A stretch of DNA of 12,946 bases from Isotricha intestinalis (lineage: Eukaryota > Ciliophora > Litostomatea > Vestibuliferida > Isotrichidae): the NCBI GenBank assembly GCA_023807065.1, contig JAJJLU010004447.1, forward strand, positions 1-12,946, in the 5' to 3' direction. Position 1 is the stretch's first letter; every line of letters begins with the position of its first letter. This document shows, in pieces, positions 9,801 to 12,946 of the stretch. The notes beneath the pieces are model-generated. The model saw only the letters and a list, made by a program, of their open reading frames with translations. It did no database searches and was not told the origin of the DNA. The translations under genes and the position numbers were made by a program.

Positions 9801-10084
9801 TCAGAATCTGTATCAACTAAAACATTTTTTCTATTATGTTCTCCAAGACTTAATTCTCCTTTATTTTTTAATTTTTTTATTCCTTTTAAATAATTTTCTT
9901 TAGAAAAATCTTCATCTTTTTTTTCATTTTTTTCTTTTAATTGTTCAATTTTCTTTTTGACTACTCTTGAACCAATATTTATATTAATGTATTTTCTCTT
10001 TGTTGGAAATGGATTATATAATGGTATTTGATTTCTCAATTTTTGATTTTGATTTTGAATTTGTGATTGGTTAGATATCATCAT
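833..10084 (-). CDS. Giant (3083-aa) IQ-motif and Sfi1-like Trp-motif protein, probable calmodulin/centrin-binding scaffold
   Basis: One uninterrupted 3084-codon frame in DNA this AT-rich cannot be chance. The order of parts is: a basic N-terminus with lysine clusters (about 45-55 and 104-112) and an Asn-rich stretch holding eight Ser-Pro sites (126-369); an IQ motif (427-438) preceded by a degenerate one around Gln410; a coiled coil (about 544-592); a very long acidic/Asn-rich middle with four DFTF-type repeats (1295-1497) and a KDI(S/T) microrepeat (1655-1676); and a basic helical C-terminal third with Trp at 1960, 2126, 2473, 2496, 2637, 2734, 2931 and 3027, usually as hydrophobic-x-x-Trp-Lys. 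IQ motifs bind calmodulin or centrin-like EF-hand proteins, and Sfi1 Trp repeats bind centrin, so a contractile or basal-body/cortical scaffold is inferred. No transmembrane, enzymatic or signal sequence is seen. Translation starts at the first of two adjacent Met codons after AAAA, and the gene stops at TAA. No orthologue is recognised. Confidence 0.9.
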   Translation of the reverse strand: MMISNQSQIQNQNQKLRNQIPLYNPFPTKRKYININIGSRVVKKKIEQLKEKNEKKDEDFSKENYLKGIKKLKNKGELSLGEHNRKNVLVDTDSEQSISFEESKNNKNKKKKGTTKLLVSKTEQASPDSTKKVLSNVKNQKQEKLSKYIVKTEDRNNLIFNSPKNLMKNYNTNNTSILREYNIKIPGSNSRTKKKEFNDKYHNNEESTSEDELKENESEIISQNFINMGNQRNLRHKYNRERNFDIFVSPDMKIKLRSPDLRNNKSPILNNSNYYMENNNSNNNNTINSIYNDYSQISKNNISLQKTPFDNDNINKNIFYTDRRVNPNDNQNLIYYPNNIICNYSNINSYVEGSPISSFKYSASPQRSPGGKVELKINQFNGYSQNNDNYYRKNNIPRYKDKIHYIILLQRYFKERFKIMDKKANIIQSFWRGYWLRKIIYIRLIMFYKGQALIEHLMNFHSKLIKRNFKNLIYKCSFKPKNQIQYTFHTNKIELINRFKKLNLGNKKNHFDNESLKINNNSSFTFEGILNDLNNKSNIQINSIIQENERKFEKLYYDLLQKYEELKNQSNKFKEQLKNFEKNDFKEKNEFDDKKIFNQAFYLKESKINKYSFKKKSSEENENEDELLKEGEIIIPDDKFNKEIERITPKRNDKKLRCNKRMNEERKSKEDKDFIKKELEDRFTNQRRLRISNDLDENNIQNNLSLSTEIIHKKKISKFELEDNHNKKIFENIQIDYSFKNINLIPIKISEHKKNIKENDIIYENVIKNEDKFTIENTNKSDEEKNYYKEINQLSDSDEDLNNNKDKFLFNNEIIIQNNFCFSVIDKQYILEQLPIIEEEKEEELFSIQNNVNDIFIINSKNKNLILSSDNVNNLEIYGKKLDRKFKDLEIEQNVSGMNILSENKLVKTIKYDPNIIEVQINQIKKEPKAKEFINLIPDEEKVIINVIGNKKEETIIEQKETLNKLLFEIKSENYINIKGTKKENLNYTIEHFELINKGKIKKEQELQLINKENELIIPMQNKEINFSTDKIELKILTTSETEKLNLTNITLLTNKTLLNKKNKKVFSENNYTIDNEIFSIEGNEKEEKEIQTNPINIKIQKNHFQIENKKMEKNHSFILKKIKPTILANIKQIYLKKFEFPEKFEIQKDFILIEGIKNNEIKENSKENNLVLYKNLNIIPNTKITLVNEKDKTNDKLIDSIKKISEYTQTYNNQILIIKKEEFCYNPIKKEYSYNTFNIKQNEYIPSLQVVNFNILGTLREELEQSFSNEMIQTEENKDINNDNEEYIKENKYEIYNNNDFTFQIINEGKIMKLKENNLNIKNIESFSLENSVLREKEDEKNKINLITQEEINKVFEIYQNNDFTFEILKENKGEIKHLNINSIESFTLEKKESNKKLLEINSKIAIELLKQNKKLNTEICLNNDFRFEVLNEKKQDKLNINNIESLTISKIKKQENKIYEIYKNNNFTFEILNKEKIEIKKPESNYDIINISSFFIKKSSFLHESLNSKSRNSNILNNREISFKQESSSHNSQDLNKIIQIQFPEEKTILSSKIISFSVIDKDKNDKEKIIIEKPYNLKNEFDFSLIKPENILSNNFKIISSSYKKINESPFEEIKPLIYYNDKKEKENNNLSVSTLSINIEGKDLTISRDESKDITKDISKDITQISKDISQKNYDDDYNNEIKRNLIFKKLNQSKENEFNDFIPSFNNKDISYNEENEVDKTISKDKSIDTMNKSDNKQDNSYLGYQLDEPVKHPLQEENVNNTTFEMKENYNNSPSFHHKYSLENEFLISKKFNKLILGDYIPNKNNQNQLFDDYPIERETFMPNYYMNFNKFNNYIITNYSFELIHDKKELLNKENDLSECTSLSQLHQFNDNIFTHHLIKNNKNDNSDYIRKGMELLKYILPIQLIKVIKDNNKKKVFDNLILFIPSILKNKEMKKLVNNYSNKIEKIYLNKWKMKCLIMRMKEEIIQNTQKVNDKNIKYQRRTRFMIEGIKKLFEKNNEYYKKDNNNVKNDKKELIEKKGKLIENEKDNKKDNKKNQFEKHEQMFEQNILNETLEKEDLNNQENITEIIGIPKFEIDKENNKNEEKELYITTKEIKIIKIPKITLYEKIILRNNLTKWKKNIKEKILIVNKDTLFIPSENKKIKNEKRIKKNKSFGVQFPDNSSLNLSIDKHEISLIKNKSINKTSFDSLSMSIDHNQIQIDSIANQERNIQISFLPPISERIIDESSNEEKEMSSNISNIYNKKVIKSQNEIVKKTTIEMKDKEIQSSPLFDVNVNNNNKKKYENIIQTLPSLDEVFISKDNFNSYNIRNINNNEILKREQTIEKNNTFNAKKKNSLNTSPHVQISVLPNSAKFSNIIENKEESFKSNQKNNFTDEYEMNIPSNEQNDDFIIDSINSLSFKNKNNSHSLSESFNNSTELKRERSQSIQIKKLRIHSYSTSRDFNLENSVNNSKTIEIKELENQWFNFMNNRLKSIKQNILRNKFDIWKNMNDKLIENENIFENENNINNSEKIQIIDTFEDFDSLNNEDLKNDNLINNNLNSRIKDNEPYVTIYINKKKNSENEQKISKSDEYYQNSIFHKFISKLKKQNKNLETKNVLMKILNRSELKSNQLNINKNNLLKEYFKIWKNKSNALIESLISIKSLNIQKKKNISSPNCLSLLSKEKRKSILKKSNQNSLKDENSYNENKIKKNNVKEIVPRIRINEKLRLLVSIKQKARIIFNKWKKTSFDDNFENIRAKNPKIQSFTFISHKSKLSNIISAKQLKKRCRTDNFELLFKEKVNFLNSNFKKGYAQKYFNKIFKEYIQIQIPKICHSFQLYKNIPKAVNLIKLNCINNSFNDLVKNSFSDNEKYIKIYKKVENEIKEKNILPDLKNIGALFIQVLYKKHLNKIHKEFRIKMLKKLFNNLDEDNIILLLYYIKWKYRINKEKKNEKEKNQNFKKIIKKLAHKNIVHTFITLTQEYADYIHIITFNNIIKNIFFRKLFNSMRLKFILYKFISDDDAEFKKKYIRSSIIKKWNEKCKLIRRRKNIIMKIKKLISLHCKRILMNILKFKKFKLHLISFALIKRNNSSNK
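989..4225 (-). other. Dispersed Sfi1-like Trp motifs in the C-terminal third of the giant protein
   Basis: Eight of the protein's ten Trp residues fall between 1960 and 3027, and the other two are in the IQ motif. Typical contexts are YLNKWKMK, NNLTKWKKN, RNKFDIWKNM, KEYFKIWKNK, RIIFNKWKKT, LYYIKWKYR and SIIKKWNEK. In these, a large hydrophobic residue sits three before Trp and Lys usually follows it. This resembles the FxxWk core of Sfi1 centrin-binding helices and the related repeats found in many long protist proteins. Spacing is irregular (23 to 347 residues), unlike the compact Sfi1 array. Stretches such as FRKLFNSMRLKF (after 2960) look like copies that have lost Trp. Centrin binding is inferred. 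Confidence 0.55.
5057..5122 (-). repeat. KDI(S/T) tetrapeptide microrepeat in the giant protein
   Basis: Residues 1655-1676 contain four Lys-Asp-Ile-Ser/Thr units. Three are consecutive (KDIT KDIS KDIT) and one follows a three-residue interruption (KDIS). The DNA shows matching repeats of the ATATCTTT type on the plus strand, so recent slippage is likely. Each unit places a Ser/Thr after Asp-Ile. No function can be assigned. Confidence 0.6.
5594..6202 (-). repeat. Four diverged protein repeats (NNDFTFEI ... IESFTLE) in the giant protein
   Basis: Four units start with an EIY/EIC-type segment at residues 1295, 1358, 1420 and 1462. Each then has NND/N, F-T/R-F and E/Q-I/V at a fixed distance (cores EIYNNNDFTFQI, EIYQNNDFTFEI, EICLNNDFRFEV, EIYKNNNFTFEI). 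Each has a second block IESFSLE, IESFTLE, IESLTIS or ISSFFIK beginning at 1325, 1385, 1445 and 1493. Unit spacing is 63, 62 and 42 residues; the shorter last interval comes from loss of the linker after the second block of unit 3. Two alternating-hydrophobic blocks per unit suggest a paired beta-strand module. I do not recognise the family. Isolated look-alikes occur elsewhere, for example QNNFCFSVI near 820 and NEFDFSLI near 1580. Confidence 0.7.
8309..8455 (-). other. Predicted coiled-coil segment of the giant protein
   Basis: Residues about 544-592 carry heptad-like hydrophobic spacing (Phe, Leu, Tyr, Leu, Leu, Tyr, Leu) between Glu/Lys/Gln residues, with no Pro or Gly. It lies about 105 residues after the IQ motif and could serve for dimerisation. 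The prediction is by eye only. Confidence 0.5.
8771..8806 (-). other. IQ (EF-hand protein-binding) motif in the giant protein
   Basis: Residues 427-438 read IQSFWRGYWLRK, a full match to the IQ consensus (I/L/V)QxxxRGxxxRK. Eighteen residues earlier a degenerate copy is centred on Gln410 (LQRYFKERFK), which has the Gln and basic positions but lacks the central Gly. The following segment, with YKGQALIEHL and HSKLIKRNFKNL, is amphipathic and basic, as in other IQ-bearing cytoskeletal proteins. Calmodulin or a centrin-type light chain is the expected partner. Confidence 0.8.
8978..9709 (-). other. Cluster of eight Ser-Pro sites in the giant protein's N-terminus
   Basis: Residues 126-369 contain ASPD, NSPK, VSPD, RSPD, KSPI, GSPI, ASPQ and RSPG in an otherwise Asn-rich, disordered-looking basic segment. 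Proline is rare over most of the protein, so the clustering is conspicuous. Ser-Pro is the minimal target of CDK and MAP kinases. Regulation by cell-cycle or stress kinases is inference. Confidence 0.5.
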
Positions 10085-10490
10085 TTTTAAGGTTAAATAG
10101 TTTTATATAATAATAATAAAAAAGGTTAAATATTATTTTAATGATTATAATTTTTAATTTATTTTTTTGGATTTTTTCTTTTTTCACTTGATTATTTTTT
10201 TCAATCTTAGTTTATTTTTAATAAGGGAGAAGAAAGAAATAAATTTTATCTTTAAAGACAAATCTTAATTTCTGGTCAGAATTATAAACAAAAAATATTA
10301 AATATTTAAGATTAATAATTATTTTATTTTTATTTTTATTTAAATTAAAATATTGATAAAACATTGCTAATCAAATTAAATAAAAATTAAATAATAAAAC
10401 ATATAAAAAATAAGAATTAAAATAATTCAATTTTAACTATTTAAAACCATGATATATATTCTTTATAAAATAATTATTATTTTTAATATT
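10085..10490. other. 406-bp spacer between the Rab gene's stop and the giant gene's ATG
   Basis: It should hold the 3' UTR of the Rab gene and the promoter and 5' UTR of the giant gene, both on the minus strand. It is nearly all A/T. The only compositional break is a 17-base pure purine tract on the plus strand (10223-10239), a pyrimidine tract on the sense strand of the giant gene, about 140 bp before its ATG. No RNA gene, ORF of merit or certain polyadenylation site is seen. Confidence 0.5.
10089..10132. repeat. Short direct repeat just upstream of the giant gene
   Basis: AAGGTTAAATA occurs exactly at 10089-10099 and again at 10122-10132, 33 bp apart. The nearer copy is 5 bp from the ATG of the giant gene. 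On the sense strand it reads TATTTAACCTT. It could be a promoter or leader element, or chance in low-complexity DNA. Confidence 0.3.
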
Positions 10491-11126
10491 TTAACAACAA
10501 TAATATCTATTATTGTTATTTCCATTAATTCCAAATCCAATATTATTTGTTTCTTCTCCTAATTTAATTCCACAAGAATCACTTTCTAAATCATAAACAT
10601 TCTTATTTATTCTTTGGGAAATACATTCAGCACTTTTATAAAATATATCTTCAACATTATTTCCAGTTTTAGCAGAAGATTCAAAGAATAAAATATCATT
10701 TGAATCTGCAAATTTTTTTCCTTCTTCAAAACTAACTTTTCTTTCATTTTCTAAATCATTTTTATTTCCGACAAGAACAAAAAAAACTGTTTTTGGACAT
10801 TGATTTTTACAATCTTCAATCCAATTTTGAATATTATTAAATGATTCTTTATTAGTTATATCATATACTATTATAGCACAAACTGAGTTTTTATAATATG
10901 CTCTTGTTATTGAACGAAAATTTTCTTGTCCTGCTGTATCCCATATTTGAATTCTAAATGTTTTATTATTTATTTCTACATTTTTAGCACCAAATTCTAC
11001 TCCTATTGTTGCTTGATAATCTTCATTAAATTTATCGTGGGCATATCTTAAAAGAAGATTACTTTTACCTACTGAAGAATCTCCTATTATTATATATTTT
11101 AAAAGATAATTATATGAATAAGACAT
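10491..11126 (-). CDS. Rab-family small GTPase, Rab2-like (211 aa)
   Basis: A complete Rab GTPase, a membrane-bound switch that recruits effectors to transport vesicles. All nucleotide-binding motifs are present: P-loop GDSSVGKS (15-22), switch-I Thr40 in TIGVEFG, DTAGQE (63-68) with catalytic Gln67, NKND (121-124) and SAK (151-153). The N-terminal YLLKYIIIGD, the FRSITRAYY stretch and the tail segment with GIKLG (about 186-190) match the Rab2/Rab4/Rab14 group. They fit Rab2 best, since Rab2 has a GIKIG at the equivalent place. Rab2 acts in ER-Golgi and Golgi-endolysosome traffic. The C-terminus is a short Gly/Asn-rich linker ending YYCC, so Cys210 and Cys211 should be geranylgeranylated. Length is normal for the family. 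The start is the only sensible Met, directly after an A-rich leader. It ends in TAA, with no intron. The Rab call is certain; the Rab2 subclass is probable. Confidence 0.96.
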   Translation of the reverse strand: MSYSYNYLLKYIIIGDSSVGKSNLLLRYAHDKFNEDYQATIGVEFGAKNVEINNKTFRIQIWDTAGQENFRSITRAYYKNSVCAIIVYDITNKESFNNIQNWIEDCKNQCPKTVFFVLVGNKNDLENERKVSFEEGKKFADSNDILFFESSAKTGNNVEDIFYKSAECISQRINKNVYDLESDSCGIKLGEETNNIGFGINGNNNNRYYCC

Positions 11127-11146
11127 TTTTTTTTGTTTTTTTTTTG
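11127..11146 (-). promoter_or_regulatory. A-rich 5' leader before the Rab start codon
   Basis: On the sense strand the bases just before the ATG are C, ten A, C, then eight A. Such A-rich leaders are common before start codons in AT-rich protists and support the chosen Rab start. Any enhancing effect on translation is inference. Confidence 0.45.
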
Positions 11147-11502
11147 ATTTATTTTTTTTAATTCCTAGATTGGAGAAAATAATTTTAATTTTTAATTTTT
11201 TTTTTTTAAATATATTATAAATAATATAGATTTAAATATCAATATTTTGTTTAAAAATAAGTGAGATATTTATATGTGATTTGTTTTAATAGTGTTTTTT
11301 AATATTTATTTTCATTGAAAAATATAAAAATTTTTTTTTAATGTAAAATAAAAATAAAATTATTTTATTTTAATGTAAATATGAAAAAAGAAAATAGTTG
11401 ATTAAATTTATCGTGATTAATAAAAAAATTTTTATCATTAATAGATAAATACAAAGAAAAATTAAAAGAGATATATTTGATGAAATAAATAGTAAATAAA
11501 AA

Positions 11503-11676
11503 TTAACCAAAAATTCCTTTTTTAGCTAAAATAATTTTAAATTGTTCAAAAATTAAATTATAAAAAATAAAAACGACAAATTTTGTAACATAATTTCTAT
11601 ATTTTATTGTTTCTAAAATAATAATTTGATTTTGATTTAGGTTATTTTTGAAAAAAAATAAATAAAAAAAAAATGA
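11503..11676 (-). CDS. Possible short exon or relic ORF, weak
   Basis: An open minus-strand frame of 57 codons ends in TAA at 11503-11505. It has no in-frame ATG, so it could only be a terminal exon or a remnant. The last 30 or so residues (a hydrophobic NYVTKFVVFIFYNLIF followed by EQFKIILAKKGIFG) use Val, Gly, Ala and Glu more than the surrounding spacer. A TTATTTTAG just inside the frame could be a splice acceptor. The hydrophobic stretch could be a membrane segment. No family is recognised, and chance is quite likely. Confidence 0.2.
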   Translation of the reverse strand, partial: SFFFYLFFFKNNLNQNQIIILETIKYRNYVTKFVVFIFYNLIFEQFKIILAKKGIFG

Positions 11677-11832
11677 TTAAATTTCTTTGTCACAAAAAAT
11701 TTAATTTGGAATGAAGAAAAAAAATTAAACTTTAATAATAATATTTATAAATAACAATATGAAATAAAAGATGTGTCATATTCGAAAAAAAACAATAGAA
11801 TAATGATAATTATAATATAAGATTTTATAATA

Positions 11833-12732
11833 TTAAATTTCATCTAAACTAGCATTAATAATTTTATTTTCATGAAAAGATTCCATAAAATTTATGTTTC
11901 TATTTTTTATTTCATTCTTAAACTCACCTGAATCTTCAGTTGTGGAATTACAATTTATATTATTTTGTTTTTCATGAATTAATTGATAACCACTATTATT
12001 AAATTCACTTAAACTTTCACTTCTTAATGAAAATAAATTATTATTATAATAATTTAAATAATTGTCCACTTCATTTATATAATCTGATTTTCTTAAATTA
12101 TATGACAATAATTTATAATATTCTTTTTCTATTTTATTTTTTTGCCATTGAAAAAGACAACATAAAACTCTTGCAGTCATAAAAGAATCAAAAATTGCAG
12201 AATGAAAATTTTCAATTGGAGCTGAAAGATTAAAAAATTTACAACAATGATATAAAGAATAATTTTGTTTTAAAGAATTTGGTTTTATTATTCGTTTAAA
12301 AATTTTCATTGTACATCTAAATCTTCTTCTTGGAATTGGAGAAATATTATAATATTGCAATTCTTTATTTAAAAATTTCATATCAAAAATAGAATTATGT
12401 GCAAAAATTAAAGAATTACCAATAAATTTAATTAAATTTAATAAATTTTCTTTATCACTTTTATAACAATCATGATAATAATCTTCATAAAAATTTTGTG
12501 ACATTTTATGTTTTTCTTCTGCACTTTTAAGTATTTTAAATCGAGGTTTAAGAAAACAATGAAATTGATTTCCAGTTAATTTTCCATTAATTATTTCTAT
12601 TCCTGCAATTTCTATTATATTATTTTCTTTTGGTTCTAATCCTGTTGTTTCTGTATCTAAAACAATATATCTTCCATTAATTGGTGGAATTAATGTTAAT
12701 GTGTCATTTCTTTGAGAAAAATTAATTTTCAT
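11833..12732 (-). CDS. DEDDh 3'-5' exonuclease, DnaQ / DNA polymerase III epsilon-like (299 aa)
   Basis: This is a two-metal 3'-5' exonuclease of the DnaQ-like RNase T superfamily. The catalytic set is complete: Asp26 and Glu28 in LDTETTGL (Exo I), Asp117 in AHNSIFDMKFL (Exo II), and His177 and Asp182 in FHSAIFDSFMTA (Exo III), with E. coli-like spacing. Residues 39-63 (IIEIAGIEI, LTGNQFHCFLKP) closely follow bacterial epsilon, where IIEIGAVEV and LTGNNFHxYLKP occur. That makes it much nearer to bacterial DnaQ than to eukaryotic oligoribonuclease, TREX or ISG20 types. Residues about 200-299 are an Asn/Ser-rich extension with no clear domain; I see no clamp-binding motif. No targeting peptide is evident. 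The start is the first Met, after an A-rich context; the gene ends in TAA and has no intron. The substrate (DNA proofreading, repair or RNA trimming) cannot be decided from sequence. Bacterial ancestry is likely but needs a tree. Confidence 0.92.
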   Translation of the reverse strand: MKINFSQRNDTLTLIPPINGRYIVLDTETTGLEPKENNIIEIAGIEIINGKLTGNQFHCFLKPRFKILKSAEEKHKMSQNFYEDYYHDCYKSDKENLLNLIKFIGNSLIFAHNSIFDMKFLNKELQYYNISPIPRRRFRCTMKIFKRIIKPNSLKQNYSLYHCCKFFNLSAPIENFHSAIFDSFMTARVLCCLFQWQKNKIEKEYYKLLSYNLRKSDYINEVDNYLNYYNNNLFSLRSESLSEFNNSGYQLIHEKQNNINCNSTTEDSGEFKNEIKNRNINFMESFHENKIINASLDEI

Positions 12733-12946
12733 TATTTTTAAAAATTAGAGTTATTATTTTCAATTTTAGAATTTCTGCGATTGATTCTAAAAATATTATT
12801 TTTAAAAAGAATTTTGTAATCAAAATTTATTATTATTTAAGAATAGTGTTTAATATTTTTTTAATATTTTTTCTCTATTATAATATAACACAGAAAATGA
12901 AAATCAAATTTTTTTCTTTTTCAAAAAAAATATTTAAAATTTATAA

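Larger units (their letters stand above)
11127..11832. other. 706-bp AT-rich spacer between the exonuclease stop and the Rab ATG
   Basis: The longest non-coding stretch in the window. It holds many A and T homopolymers, no tRNA-like cloverleaf, no satellite repeat and no mobile-element terminus that I can see. It should contain the 3' UTR of the exonuclease gene and the promoter of the Rab gene. Its one coding-like part is a short minus-strand frame (11503-11676), listed separately. Confidence 0.5.

Noticed and set aside
833..10084. Viral inclusion-body or myosin/kinesin-type motor identity for the giant protein
   Set aside because: No P-loop or motor motifs are present, and low-complexity Asn/Lys/Glu similarity to such entries would be compositional only.
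10450..10563. Plus-strand ATG-started frame of 37 codons crossing the end of the Rab gene
   Set aside because: Mostly antisense to the Rab tail, Ile-rich, and without any family resemblance.
11127..11832. tRNA, snRNA or CRISPR-like array in the long spacer
   Set aside because: No conserved tRNA boxes, no regularly spaced repeats, and too little G and C to form a stable RNA gene.
12897..12946. Plus-strand ATG followed by 15 further open codons to the window edge
   Set aside because: Too short and of pure AT-rich composition (Lys, Phe, Ile); it cannot be told from chance without sequence beyond the edge.

Overview
This is an extremely AT-rich window (roughly 15-20% GC by eye) from a eukaryotic nuclear genome. 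The eukaryotic assignment rests on an intact Rab GTPase with a double-cysteine prenylation tail, a 3083-residue single-exon Asn/Lys/Glu/Ile-rich protein with IQ and Sfi1-like Trp motifs, and A-rich leaders before the ATGs. All four complete genes stop at TAA, glutamine is read from CAA where I checked (the start of the giant gene), and all ten Trp codons of the giant gene are TGG. The code is therefore compatible with the standard one, which excludes Tetrahymena/Paramecium-type codes. Low GC, unspliced genes, giant calmodulin/centrin-type scaffold proteins and a bacterial-looking enzyme would fit a standard-code ciliate such as a rumen litostome. That is inference; an anaerobic chytrid fungus or an amoeboid protist is not excluded.

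Everything recognisable lies on the minus strand, so genes are read from right to left. From the right edge: 12733-12946 is an upstream flank with nothing recognised. 11833-12732 encodes a DEDDh 3'-5' exonuclease strikingly like bacterial DNA polymerase III epsilon (DnaQ). 11127-11832 is a 706-bp spacer with one weak possible exon. 10491-11126 encodes a Rab2-like GTPase. 10085-10490 is a spacer with a short direct repeat. 833-10084 encodes the giant protein. 343-678 encodes a small acidic Ser-rich protein. 131-342 is AT-rich spacer with a small perfect inverted repeat. 1-130 is a fragment of an Hsp110/Hsp70-family chaperone that runs off the left edge and has no intact upstream end.

The giant protein dominates the window. 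In order it has a basic, Asn-rich N-terminus with eight Ser-Pro sites, one good IQ motif, a predicted coiled coil, a long acidic/Asn-rich middle holding four copies of an apparently undescribed repeat (core EIYxNNDFTFEI followed about 15-20 residues later by IESFTLE), a KDI(S/T) microrepeat, and a helical C-terminal third with eight Trp residues, mostly in a hydrophobic-x-x-Trp-Lys context like Sfi1 centrin-binding repeats. A calmodulin/centrin-binding cytoskeletal scaffold is the best inference. The genes show no obvious shared pathway, and the shared orientation alone is not evidence of an operon.
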